Part shown: positions 7,813 through 18,728 of the stretch, piece by piece | Layout: the number at the start of each line of letters is the position of its first letter | Numbering within the stretch: the stretch's first letter is position 1 | Source of the DNA: Multifurca ochricompacta | Lineage: Eukaryota > Basidiomycota > Agaricomycetes > Russulales > Russulaceae | Direction of reading: 5' to 3' | Assembly (NCBI GenBank): GCA_022496185.1 | Contig: WTXG01000372.1 | Location: 1-29,263, forward strand | Length of the DNA: 29,263 bases | Notes under the pieces: model-generated | The model's input: the letters and a program-made list of their open reading frames with translations, nothing else | Told to the model about the DNA's origin: nothing | The model's database searches: none | Translations under genes and position numbers: made by a program

Positions 7813-10800
7813 TCGGCTCGACCCCATCGGCCTGGGCAAGAGCACTTCATGTAACTTCTGTGTACACTAGTTGTTTCAAGTCTCTAAAAATACCAGTACA
7901 CTTTGAAACCAAACAGAAGATGGCTGACAGATGGATATTGATAGACTCCAGAGTGACAGACAATTTCATCAGTCAATGACTCCAGAGGACACTAGGATTG
8001 GGGACACAATTACTTCCCCAGGAGAAAAACATTTGGAACATAGATGGGATGGCTAACAAAGCCAGAAAAATCACACATTGCTGTGATTTAGAAGTACAGG
8101 TTGGGGAGCAGACCAAAAAACTCCATTTCCTCATTATGGATCTAGGAGACAAAGATATGGTCTTGGGATATCCATGGCTGGCAGCATTTGAACCAAAAAT
8201 CAACTGGGCAGAAGCAACCATGGATAAGGACTTTTACCTGGTTATCATTACATCCCTGGGGTACAACTATGCTGCATGACACCCTCTCACCCATGCCATT
8301 GTCATGGGATCAGCCGTCACCTGGAGTGATGTGGAACCTGTGGATCAGGTGTACTGCTATGTCACAAAAGCATTGGAGCTGGCTCAGGCAGAAGCACAAA
8401 AGAATCCAGAAAAGATGTTTGAAGAAGTAGTCCCCACCAAATATCACCGACATTGGAAGGTCTTCTCAGAGGAGGAATCACAATGTTTCCCTCCTTCTCG
8501 ACCCTGGGACCATGCCATCGACTTTGTCCCAGATGCTCCTCAGTTGGTAGATTGCAAGATCTATCCATTGTCTCAACCAGAAAAGGAAGCACTCTCTATC
8601 TTCCTGGAAGAACACTTGGCAAAGGGATATATACGACCTTCTAACTCCCCTTATGCCTCGCCTTTCTTCTTCATCAAAAAGAAGGACGGAAAGTTACGAC
8701 CAGTACAGGACTATCGACGGATTAATGAACTCACAGTGAAAAACAACTACCCACTCCCACTGATCTCTGAAATCATCGACAAAATGCGTGACAAGGCTTT
8801 ATTTTCGAAAATGGATGTCCGCTGGGGTTACAACAACATTCATATCCGAGAAGGCAACCAGCCCAAAGCCGCCTTCAAGACAAATCAAGGACTCTTCGAA
8901 CCCAACATCATGTTCTTCGGCCTAACTAACTCACCTGCAACCTTCCAATTGATGATGAATCATATTTTCCACAACCTGATCCTTACGGAAGAAGTAGTCA
9001 TATATATGGACAACATCCTGGTGGCTACTGGAAATGATATTAACCACCATTGTACTCGTGTCCATGAAGTATTAGATGTCTTGGCCAAGCACGACCTCTA
9101 TTTGAAACCAGCCAAGTGTTCATTTGAACAGACCAGCATCGAATACCTTGGAGTCATTCTAGAAGGTGGTCAAGTACGCATGGACCCTGTGAAGGTACAA
9201 GGAATTCGGGAATGGTCCATACCCCGATGTACCAAGGACGTTAGATCATTTATTGGTTTCTGTAATTTTTATCGATGATTTGTCAAGGGATTTTCAGCCA
9301 TCGCCTGACCACTAAACGACTTATTGAAAAAGGACATACCCTGGCATTGGAACATGCCACAACAAGAGGCTTTTGATCAGATAAAAACAATCATCAGTTT
9401 GGAACCCATTCTCATCCAACCCAACCTGGAAAAGCTGTTTGAACTCAAAGTTGATGCCTCTATGTATGCCAATGGGGCTGTTCTCTCGCAACGTGATGGC
9501 ACAGGAATTCTCCATCCTGTCACATTTTATTCAGAAACCTTTTCGTCTGCAGAAAGAAATTACAACATTTGGGATAGGGAACTGCTGGCTATCGTGAAGG
9601 CACTGTGACACTGGCAGCCATACTTGGCTGGATCTCCATACAAAATGATCATCTATATGGACCACTCCAATCTCCTTTACTGGCGAGAACCTCATAAAAT
9701 TAGCCAATGGGTAGCATGTGAGGTTTTGGAGCTAGAAGAATACAACTTTACACTCAAACACCTCCTGGGAGCTTGTAATGCATGTGCAGACACCCTATCC
9801 AGACCAGCTGGTGGTGATGAAGGAGAAAATGACAATGACAATATTACGGTCTTACCAGAAGATGTCTTTGCAAAGACGGCAGTTGTTAGCCTTCACAACA
9901 TGGATTTATGGGCCCAAGTGACACAGAATATGAACCAGGAATTGTGCAAATCCTGGGTGGAACCTCACAACCTGAAAATGAAGAACAGTCTTTGGTGGAA
10001 GGACAAGGATAGGCTGGTTGTCACTGGTGGCAACAACATTAAGAGGGGGGTGATTCATTTTCACCATGACCTTCCCTCTGCAGGACATCTGGGCATTGCC
10101 AATACCTACACTCTGGCCAAACGTGACTACTGGTGGCCAAACATGAAGAAGGACGTGGAAGCATATGTCAAGGGATGCGCAGAATGCCAAGCAAATAAAG
10201 TAAACATGCACCCAAGACCACCAGCACTTTCACCCATCACGCCAATCATGACAGCTCCCTTCCAAACTATTGCCATGGACTTTATCATCAAACTGCCACA
10301 GTCACAAGGGTACAACTTGATACTCACTATCATGGACCACGATTGCTCGAAAGCTGCTCTCTTCATCCCCTGTAATGAAACAATATCAGCAGAAGGAGTT
10401 GCCAAACTCTACCTAGACCACGTATACCAGCACTACAGACTCCCCCAGAAAATCATTTCTGATTGAGACCCACGCTTTGTGTCCATGTTTGCTTGCACCC
10501 TCTGCAAACGCCTTGATATCCAGCAGAACATTTCTACAGCGTATCACCCTCAAACAGATGGGCAATCAGAGTGAATGAACCAATGGCTGGAACAGTATCT
10601 TCGATTCTGGTGCAATGAGCGGCAAGATGACTGGGCAGAATGGTTGGCGACAGCTGAATTGCACACAACAGCTGGCCAAATGGGACAACAAAGGTCTCCC
10701 CCTTCTCCCTTATTATGGGATGGAATCCCCATACTACTTGGACGGATAAGCCCACAAACGTGCCATCTGTGACGCAGTGTATCAGCCAATGGGAAGAGAT

Positions 10801-11275
10801 ATGGGAATCAGCCAATAGAAACCTTCAGAAGGCACAAAAGACCCTGACTGAGAAACCCACAAAGTTTACACCCTATCAAGTTGGAGATCAGGTCTGGCTA
10901 GAAGGACGCCATATCCACACATCACATCCAATGGCAAAATTAGCTCCTAGGTGCCATGGTCCCTTCTCAATCGAACAGAAGCTCTCGATATCACGTACAA
11001 ACTGATTACCCCCACTTGGAAAATACACCCTGTGTTCCACGCCAACCTTCTAACACCATACAAAGAGACTTCTATTCATGGACAGAATTTCCCCAGACCT
11101 CCTCCGACCTAATCAATGGAGAACCAGAGTGGATGGGAGGTAGAGCATATTGCTGACACAAAATGGAAAGGCCGAGGGCGCAATCGGAAGCTCCACTATC
11201 TTAATCAAATGGAAGGGATTCCCTGATGCTGACAACTCATGGGAGTCTGCTGTGGATGTCTTTGCACCCAATTAA
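7809..11275 (+). pseudogene. Gypsy-1 Pol: protease, RT, RNase H, integrase, chromodomain (multiply broken)
   Basis: The frame is -1 relative to gag. Domains in order: protease near 7941 (DSG changed to DSR); RT about 8500-9290 with [21 protein letters not shown] and YMDN at 9003-9014 in place of YMDD; RNase H about 9420-9820 (KVDASMYANGAVL, DRELLAIVKAL, IYMDHSNLLYW); integrase about 10040-10900 with an HHCC finger (HHDLPSAGH...CAECQ) and D, D, E motifs (AMDFIIKLP; IISD; YHPQTDGQSE); and a chromodomain about 11125-11275 (EVEHIADTKWKGRGRN, LIKWKGFPDADNSWES). In-frame TGA codons stand at 7977, 8277, 9276, 9306, 9606, 10464 and 10572. Several 1-nt frameshifts follow after 10650. The chromodomain would guide integration to marked chromatin. 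Confidence 0.93.
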
Positions 11276-11329
11276 TCAAGACTTCTATAGACCATCCAGA
11301 GGCAGATAAAGAGCAGGACCGGATACGTG

Positions 11330-12535
11330 CTGTTGGACAACTCCCCTCCCCACAACCACTCAGAAAACAGCCATGTCTCCTTCAAGTTCACGCCTCAGCC
11401 GCTATTGATGCATTTCCCTTACTTTCTCCTCTGCATCCTCCTTCTCGCCCACTATCTCCTGTTGACTACAATGTGACTGCCAAGGTGGCAAAGGGATCAG
11501 AACCACTAACATCAATGAAGATTTTGATTTGCCTGAACACCCTCACCCAACGACTTGATTGACGTCGACTTCGGTGATGAGGCCCCAGATTCCCATTCTT
11601 CCGAACAACCCAGGCTCACATTCTACTTCCCACTCATGATCCCGACATCGAGGAACGATGGCACCACAGAAGTGCCAAGTATATTTATTACACCAACAAA
11701 GGTATGGATGTAGCGGATGTCTGGAAAAAGGGGGCCAGTCTACAGGGCCCCAGTGTATCTGGAGGAAAAGAAACCACCAGCTTCACTATGTCCTGGGGCC
11801 AGAACATTACACATCTTTCGGCTCATGACCCTCATGCTTTCCATTAAAAGGTGCTCCAGGACTTGCATATGCCATGACTGACTGCCGAAGTTGCATGATT
11901 GTGCAAATTCCAGGCACTCAGAGACAACCTAGAGATGCAGCGCTGCAACTATGAGCGACAGATGGTGAGAATCAATGAGGGTTTTTGACATAGAGCACCA
12001 CCTGGTGAGCATCAGGACAAGACTGGAGTAGGGAGGCATACCAGATCATATCCAAACGGTACACCGATATTTTTGCTCAGCCCTTCCCCATCGCCGCCTC
12101 GACCTCACCCCAACTCAACCCCACTGTTTCGAAATGCCTGCGCTCCATGAAAATCCCAATGGTAAGCTTTGCTGGCACTGCAACAGCAATACCATCTCAG
12201 CTGGTGCTGTCCCACGGCCAAGAAACGATGTCGACATTGCCAGAGTACCTCACACTGGAGCTGTCAATGCCTGTTCCGACGACTTACACAGCCCCCACCA
12301 TCCAGAATCCATCAGGATGGTGCGGCAAATGTCTCTCCCACAATGCTGGCCATGAGAGATCAACTGTCATGTTTACGACAGCTGCTTTCACTGTGGGAGA
12401 CAGGGGCCCTATGGTTTTCTACGAACACACGTTTGCCCCTCAGACGAAGAAAAGGAGAACTACAATGCTGATCACTACGCCGTAGCCAATGATTACCTCT
12501 CCCTGGTACAGGATGATGATGGTATGCCACTCTAG
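11330..12535 (+). pseudogene. Gypsy-1 third ORF after pol, ending in CCHC zinc knuckles
   Basis: About 1.26 kb lies between the chromodomain stop and the polypurine tract, far more than a normal 3' tail. It holds coding-like pieces in shifting frames: acidic and Pro-rich stretches (near 11560-11700), a segment with YYTNKGMDVADVWKKG (near 11690), and a Cys/His-rich C-terminus. The second knuckle, CRHCQSTSHWSCQC at 12229-12270, is a perfect CX2CX4HX4C in one frame. CWHCNSNT... (from 12170), CGKCLSHNAGH (near 12320) and CFHCGRQG (near 12390) flank it, displaced by single-base frameshifts. The end TAG 12533-12535 follows NDYLSLVQDDDGMPL. It probably binds nucleic acid (inference). The start is unknown. 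Confidence 0.6.
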
Positions 12536-12553
12536 CTGGCTCTGCTAGAACTT

Positions 12554-12563
12554 AGAGAGGGGG
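12554..12563 (+). other. Gypsy-1 polypurine tract
   Basis: AGAGAGGGGG stands three bases before the 3' LTR, the expected position for the plus-strand primer. Confidence 0.85.
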
Positions 12564-12566
12564 TAA

Positions 12567-13163
12567 TGTTACGAACCCCACTACGTCATCTTGTCTCTTG
12601 TTTTCTTTTCACATGACGTACCATTTGGCCCTGTTTGTCTGTTGTTGATCACATTCATGACTCCCATTGTACATATTTGTTCCTTATCTTTGGTCCAGGC
12701 TATGCTTATCTCTGACTCATACCTTACACAAGAACTCTTACATATTTTCCCACCAGAATCGCGACTATACCAGATTCATCTATGTATATTCTCATATGGC
12801 CCACCCTGACTCTGTTCTTTATATGGATAGATTACAACTTTGTTGATACACCTAGTATGATACTCCAATTAAGACTCCGACTCTGATATGTATATAAGAC
12901 CTACATAGATAGCCCTGTACTGCTCAGACTCAACTTCTTAATCGACTTGGTGCATTACCTTCTGGGTGATCTCTAAGACCCAACCTCTGAATCATCTCAG
13001 TGCTTTTGGCACTTCTCCACTTACCAGTACTAAGGGATTAGCTCCTTGGTATTGACTTCTCACCCAATCTCCGTGTACTTGAAAGACAGTGCACACTTGA
13101 CTTTGTAGTTTTGCTACGCAACTGCATCACATGTCGTGACAAATGCCCACACCAGGTGTTACA
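12567..13163 (+). repeat. Gypsy-1 3' LTR (597 bp)
   Basis: It starts TGTTACGAACC and ends AGGTGTTACA. It aligns gap-free with the 5' LTR. Differences (about 29 by eye) are C/T or G/A and all sit in CG, TG or CA contexts, often reciprocal (TG in one copy, CA in the other). Confidence 0.97.
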
Positions 13164-13246
13164 CAGGAGATATCAAAAGTGTGTGGTCTGAAAAGGAAGC
13201 TTGTGTAATAAAATGTTGATCTTCTTCTGGATTATTTAGTTACAGC
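13164..13246 (-). other. Copia-B leader, part next to the PBS
   Basis: This stretch lies between the copia-B PBS and gypsy-1. 13164-13168 is the right CAGGA duplicate of gypsy-1. It is continuous with 5658-5399 before the insertion. No frame is seen in it. Confidence 0.7.
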
Positions 13247-13260
13247 CAGGGCCCATAACC
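13247..13260 (-). promoter_or_regulatory. Copia-B primer-binding site (initiator tRNA-Met anticodon arm)
   Basis: The plus strand reads CAGGGCCCATAACC directly before the LTR. This equals the anticodon arm of eukaryotic initiator tRNA-Met (CAU in GGGCCCAUAACC), so the minus-strand RNA would pair with a cleaved half-tRNA, as known for Drosophila copia. Copia-A2 has the same 14 bases in the same place. Confidence 0.85.
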
Positions 13261-13647
13261 TGATGAATGCAGCTGAGGTTAGATAAGCACTACCTAGATG
13301 GGTAGCAAGATAATTCAGTTTGTGAAAGGTCAAAACTATACATTAATTAGTCTTTACCTAAACAGGTAGCAAGATAACTACACAAGTAATGTTAGCTATA
13401 CACATGGTAAAGATAATCTAAGTAAATACTCACTTCAGTTTGTGAAAGGTCAAAACTGAAGTGTACAACACAGAAATAATGTCCTTAAATACTGTAAAGA
13501 GTGTGCTGTGCTATGGTCATGAAGGATTGTATCTTAATCATAAGTATTCATAACAAATGAGTGGAATGTCAGTAAGTATATTACAATGTCCACTTAACTC
13601 TGTCTTGCACTGGCAACTCTGGTCACCTCTGATCCAGTCCAGCCAAC
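13261..13647 (-). repeat. Copia-B 5' LTR, main part
   Basis: In plus orientation it begins TGATGAATGCAG right after the PBS. With 20169-20191, beyond copia-A2, it totals about 410 bp and ends CTCAACA (TG...CA). Sequence identity to the copia-A LTR is low, but the design is the same: TATTTAA on the minus strand (plus 13485-13491), a hairpin 28 nt downstream (CACTTCAGTTT 13431-13441, AAACTGAAGTG 13453-13463) and a second copy of the hairpin core near 13312-13340. 13643-13647 is the CCAAC duplicate of copia-A2. Confidence 0.78.
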
Positions 13648-14147
13648 TGTCAAACAATCATGCTGCTGGTTATACTGACTGTGGTTAGTAGCGGGTTAGG
13701 CTAGAAAGACAAGTATACTTCAGAGGTTGAAGAAACTCTATATTACTATTCTACTGACCTAGAAAGACAAGTATCTACAGGAGACGGTTAGTCAAAGGTA
13801 AAGTAGAAAGTACAGTGGAACTTACACTTCAGAGGTTGAAGAAACTCTGAAGTGAAAGAGACGAAACAGACACCCTTATATACCCCAAGGGATGGTCTGT
13901 GCGCACTGGGAATAAGTCCACAAGTGCCGGACAATAAACGAAGAGGGATAAAGGCTATTGGCCAAAGAGATATCACATGCTTACTGCGCATTACTAAGTC
14001 CATCACTAATCAGCTGAGTAAGGTGAGAAAGAAATGTAATAAAGATAACATAAAAAGTCCGATACTCCGAGATCTAATCTAATCTAATCTACAGCTGAAG
14101 CGAACCTTAGATGCCTGAAGCATCTCCAGACACGTCCTGTGTCAACA
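13648..14147 (-). repeat. Copia-A2 3' LTR (500 bp)
   Basis: In plus orientation it runs from TGTCAAACAATC to GTGTCAACA. It is identical to the other LTR except ctctAtatt here against ctctGtatt. The start-site hairpin arms lie at 13825-13834 and 13845-13854. On the minus strand a short purine tract (14148-14156) precedes it. Confidence 0.97.
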
Positions 14148-14423
14148 TCCCTCCATGGTGAAGGCATCGATCATTAAGATGGAATGAGTTAAATGAGCAG
14201 TCTGCTGTTCACAATTGAACGAACATATCGCCGCCAGAGATCCAACTTCTCTAACTCTCTTGAGTGCGAGAGAGGCATGGTGTTCAGAGGCATATCGCGG
14301 TGATTCGCTTATGCAAACTGAAACCATACACACCTCTTGCATCACTCTCGAGGTCGAGAACGTGCTCATATGGCATGGTGGGAAAGTGAAACTGGTATAC
14401 AAAGTCTCCAAATTCCAGCTCTC
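14148..14423 (-). other. Copia-A2 3' untranslated region
   Basis: This 276-nt tail between the pol stop and the 3' LTR is equivalent to 1136-1411. It has no supported gene. Confidence 0.7.
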
Positions 14424-16450
14424 TCATTCCAGCACTAGTCCAAATCCAGTTACCATGTGATCAAAAGATGATCTAGGCAGAGACTTTGTAAGGCCATCTG
14501 CTAGCATCTCTCCAGTGGGAGTTCGTACCAAGTCTATCTGGTGCGATTCTACATACTCCCTAATGGCATGGTACTTTATCGGTATGTGCTTTGATCGCCT
14601 TCCTGTGACAGGGTTTAATGCAAGATCTACTGCACCCTTGTTGTCACAATGCAGTTGTATGGGTGAAGAAACTTCATACCCCAATTCCTGCATGAATGTC
14701 CTATACCACGCTGCCTGATTTGAAGCCTCAGCGAGGCTCATATACTCGGCTTCAGTGGTGGACTGTGCTACTGTCTTCTGCTTCCTGGAGCACCAACTAA
14801 TGGCTCCATTAGCAAGGAAAAAGACATAGCCTGAGGTGGAGTGGCGGTCCTCTTGATCTCCCCATGAGGAGTCCGCAAAGCCATGAAGGCCAACTTCACC
14901 ATTCCCTCCAGAATAGCGCAACTTGTAGTCTTTTGTAGCATTTAGATAAGCTAAGACATACTTTGCTAGTCGCATGTGCTGCTGGGAAGGGTTGGAAGCG
15001 AATTGGCTAAGGCGTGCAACAGCGAAACTAATGTCAGGTCTGCTTCCAATCTGCACCCAAAGCAGGGACCCCATTAACTGCTGATACCTCTTAATATCAG
15101 AGGTAGATGCCTGGTCTTCATATTTGACCAAATGAACATCCACGCCAGAGGGTAGAGGAGTATATACTGGGTTGGAATCCCCCATTCCAAACCTCTCAAC
15201 TATGGAGGATACATAGGCTGTCTGGTCGATATCCAGTGTCTTGTTAGGACGGTCCCTGGTGATGTTAACTCCAAGGTAGGACTGGATTTCGCCAAGATCG
15301 GTCATCTCATATCGGCTAGATAGAGAGTCCTTCAGCCATTGAATCTTCTTAGTGGAGGACCCAAGTATAGTGATGTCATCAACATATAAAATGACGAAAA
15401 GTGAACCATCCCCCTCTTGGTGATGATACACATATACTCCTGCATCAGAGTACGTCCGAGCAAAGCTCAGTTCATTGAGAACTGCATGGAATTGCAAGTT
15501 CCATGCTCGGGAAGCTTGTTTGAGGCCATACAGAGCTTTCTGTAGCCTACAAACTTTGGACTCTTGTCCAGCAACGACGAAACCAACAGGTTGCTCCATA
15601 TATATCTCCTCATCCAGATCGCCATGTAGGAATGCCGATTTGACATCCATCTGGTGGATTTCCCAATCCTCAAGCGCGGCCAACGCTAATAATAGTCTAA
15701 GAGACTCAAATCTGGCGACTGGGGAGAAGGTTTCATCGAAGTCCACCCCCTCTATTTGGGTGAACCCTTTTGCTACAAGCCTAGCACGAAAGCATCCATC
15801 TGCTTTCAATTTAAAGACCCACTTGGACTTTACAGCCTTTCTACCTTCAGGAAGGTCTTCAAGGCGCCACACTTTAAGTTTTTCTAAGGCATCAATTTCA
15901 TATTGACATGCCTCAAGCCAATCACTGGCATTATCAGACTCCATTGCTTCTTTAAATGTAAGAGGATCCCTATAAGGCGATCCTGCAGCATTAAGCAGAT
16001 CCATCTGACCAAGTCTGGAAGAACCTTGCACAAACTCTGCATTATCCTCGTTGTAGAAGCGAGGATTCAGACGACGATTGCGATTGGGACGTGCAGTGTC
16101 CAAGTCTAAATCTTCTTGGATCGCCCTATCTCGTCGCTCAGAGCGTGGACTTGTCCTCTGAAAATTAGGTTGAGGAATTCTGTCTGCAATCCTTTGTGAT
16201 TTTCTGATTGCCTTGGTTCTTTTGGGAGGGGAGGATGGTTCCATGATTTGCGATGGAGGGGTCTGATAAATAGTCTGAGGGTGTGTGGTGTCTATATTAC
16301 GTGTGGGTGTGGTAGGCTGTGGTGCTAATTGAGGAGGTACGATGTCCTCCTGTTCCTCTTCTAGGTCTTCCTCATCTTGAGGAACCTCAGGAACATGTGT
16401 AGCTGCTGCTGGTGGTGGCTGGACTGGGCCACCCGGTAAAGTAAATGAGC
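14424..16450 (-). CDS. Copia-A2 Pol C-terminal part: linker, reverse transcriptase and RNase H
   Basis: The frame is open from about 16450 to the stop at 14424. A first ATG at 16244 gives 606 residues, but normally this is the rear part of one long Gag-Pol. It opens with a Pro-rich linker, then RT_2-type reverse transcriptase (WKLEDLPEGRK-like start, WVFKLKADGCFRARLVAKGF, IHQMDVKSAFLHGDLDEEIY, LYGLKQASRAWN, ILYVDDITILGSS) and RNase H (GFADSSWGD, TTEAEYMSL, LHCDNKGAV). Catalytic residues are present. It is separated from the integrase frame by one frameshift near 16440-16460, so full-length Pol is not encoded as read. Confidence 0.9.
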
Positions 16451-17405
16451 CACCTTCATAGGTTGCTCCACTGGTTTATCTGCTCTGTTGTCCTTCTCAG
16501 AGCGGGATGGGAAGGATCTCTCATCAAATGTAACATCTCGCGAAAAGATGAGAGACCGGGTACGACTATCCCAAAGTGTATAGCCTTTAGAAGTAGGCTC
16601 ATACCCGACAAAGACGGCTTCCCTGGCTTTGGGATCTAGTTTACGCCGCTTGCCCTCTGGAACATGATAATAGGCTTTGCATCCAAAGACCTTAAAATAT
16701 GAGACATCTGGTTTGTTCCCAACCAGAAGCTCTAGCGGAGTTTTCCACTTATTGGAACGGATGGGAGTTCTGTTATATATATGACATGCTGTCTCAACAG
16801 CACACTCCCAAAAACCAAGAGACAGGCCAGCATCGTGCAGCATGCTAGTGCCTTTTTCCATAATGGTTCTATTAAATCTCTCGGCCCTTCCGTTCTGTTG
16901 TGGGCTATACGGCATCGTAAGTTTATGCTCTATGCCATAATCTTCAAGCATTGCCTTCAGCGCCTTGTTCACATACTCGCCACCACGATCTGTATGAAGA
17001 CACTTGATTTTATGATTAAATTTGTTCTCAAGTAGTGTCTTCAGTTTATTGAAAACTGGTGTGAACAGATCTTTAGATTTCATTGGAACGATTAAAGCAT
17101 ATTTGCTAAAGTCGTCCAAGAAAGTGGCAAAGTATAGATTCCCTTGTATTGAACTGCACTGCAAGGGTCCTACAAGATCACTATGAAGGATCTCAAGGGG
17201 GGCTGATGCGCGTTTTGAAGATGGGGGAAATGGAAGACGATGGGACTTGCCCATTTCACAGCCATAACACGGCTTGTCTTCCACTTGGCTATTATTAATT
17301 TTGAGGCCTTTAACCGCCTCAGGAGCATATCTTTTTAGGGCCTCTTTAGACATGTGGCCCATTCTTTGATGCCAGATTTCAAGTGAGGCAGATGCAGTTG
17401 TTGGA
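16440..17405 (-). pseudogene. Copia-A2 integrase
   Basis: On the minus strand the frame starts near 17405 with ASASLEIWHQRMGHM, the first half of an HHCC zinc finger completed by CYGCEMGKSHRLPF. The rve core has its acidic triad in HSDLVGPLQ, HTDRGGEYVNK and PQQNGRAERFNRT. The C-terminal part includes FKVFGCKAYYHVPEGKRRK, REAVFVGYEPTSKGY and a core ending near FDERSFPSR. The enzyme joins element DNA to the target with 5-bp staggered cuts, in line with the 5-bp duplications seen. It is frameshifted away from the protease upstream (near 17410) and the RT downstream (near 16450). Confidence 0.88.
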
Positions 17406-18728
17406 TACTATTTAGGACGTGTTTGCCTAGTACCCAATACAATTTGCCAAACTTCCATGCTTCCGCTATAATGTTATCGCCATATTTAATTGTTGCTTCT
17501 TATTATCAAAGAACACAGTTGCCCCTTTTTCTACTAGGGCACTGGCGGAGAGTATTTTATGTCCTCCAGGCATGTGGAGCACATTGCTCAGTTCCAAGTC
17601 AAAACCTTGATCAGTCCTGATGATCACGGTTCCAACTCCACTTGTTTTGACTATAGAGTTGTCACCTAGTGATACTTCATGGGTGTGATCACTTCATATG
17701 TATCGAAGTCTTCAAGGTTGGGACTGAAATGAGCCGTTGCTCCACTATCAAGCATCCAATAATCTGAGTTGATGTCCAGATTATAGGTGTGAACATAAAG
17801 GCGAATGCGAGGTGCTTCATGCACCTCCTCTATTTTGCCACTACCATTAACTACGGTGGCTATAGTATTTACATGTTGGGCCTCAGCCTCTTCTTGTTCC
17901 CTGCCTTGCCTTTTTGGCATTCTCCAGGTCCTTCTTCTTCTTTGCGCAAGCATTGGACTTGTGTCCAGGCTTTTGACAATAGAAGCAGACCACCCCTTGT
18001 GAACCAGGGGCAGCAGCGGGAAGTGGTGATAAATTTTATTTTTTGGTTTGATTGACAGGTGCAGCCTTAGATAGGACTGCACTACCACTTCCCGAGGACC
18101 AGCCAGGCGACTTTCCTCATTTAGGAACCTCTGCACAAGGTCCTGAGGGAAAGTCGCTCTGGGTCGCCAGAGGCAGTATGGAGCCGGCAATGGTGCTGTA
18201 GGAGTCGGGAGAGCTTCAACAAAATGAAGCTCATCTGGAGGTCATTGACCTCCATCCCATTCTCCCTAAGGGTACTCCTGGCATCCAGGACCTTTTGTAA
18301 TTGGGTCCTGAAATCTGTCCTTCATCCAAACGGAAGGACACCAGGGCAAGCCACAAGTTATACGTGGCCATGCTCCCTACAGCACCATAAAGCCGTTCCA
18401 ACTTACTATACTTCTCAAAAAGAGAAGGATAGTCGGCATCAGAGGTTACTTGTGAGTAAACCTCTTGGGTTACATTAGATAGAGAGCCCAATCAACATTT
18501 CCTCTTCCCCATCCATTCCCTGAGGATGGGTCATGACTTCCTTCTGCATTTTTTCCTTCTCCTCCTTATCTTCTGGGAGCAGGGGCATATCAGGATAGGC
18601 CGTAATATGTGCCTTCTGAGCCCATTCATCCTCAAAAGGGCGTTGAAATTGGCAGACCAAACCTGCCAGTTGGACCCATCGAGGCGCTCCATCTTGGAGG
18701 AGGGAGGGAAGACGATAGAGGACGGCAT
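17406..18728 (-). pseudogene. Copia-A2 gag and protease, broken by several frameshifts
   Basis: The start ATG (18728-18726) is followed by FPPSSKMERLDGSNWQVW, matching copia-B gag. Pieces follow in changing frames: AYPDMPLLPEDKEE (near 18580), SLSNVTQEVYSQVTS (near 18480) with KYSKLERLYGAVGSMATYN, a CX2CX4HX4C knuckle CFYCQKPGHKSNAC (17946-17987), the protease DYWMLDSGATAHFSP (near 17750), then VSLGDNSIVKTSGVGTV and NVLHMPGGHKILSASALV (near 17690-17590). Each piece fits the copia family in order, but single-base indels separate them (near 18600, 18485, 18305, 18100-18030, 17920, 17695, 17545). One of them lies in a run of C (near 17695). Confidence 0.85.

Larger units (their letters stand above)
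5664..13163 (+). mobile_element. Gypsy-1: full-length 7500-bp chromodomain Ty3/gypsy element, decayed
   Basis: Two 597-bp LTRs (5664-6260, 12567-13163) are flanked by the 5-bp duplication CAGGA (5659-5663, 13164-13168). Inside are gag, pol in the order protease, RT, RNase H, integrase, chromodomain (the Ty3/gypsy order), a third ORF, and a polypurine tract. The PBS is of the self-priming type. It inserted into the copia-B leader. The element is dead: seven in-frame TGA codons in pol, protease DSG changed to DSR, RT YMDD changed to YMDN, and several frameshifts near the 3' end. The LTRs differ at about 29 sites, all CpG-derived. Confidence 0.97.

Noticed and set aside
13247..13260. Possible tRNA gene fragment (anticodon arm of tRNA-Met)
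   Set aside because: Only the anticodon arm matches, and it abuts an LTR; the same sequence sits beside the copia-A2 LTR, so it is a primer-binding site.
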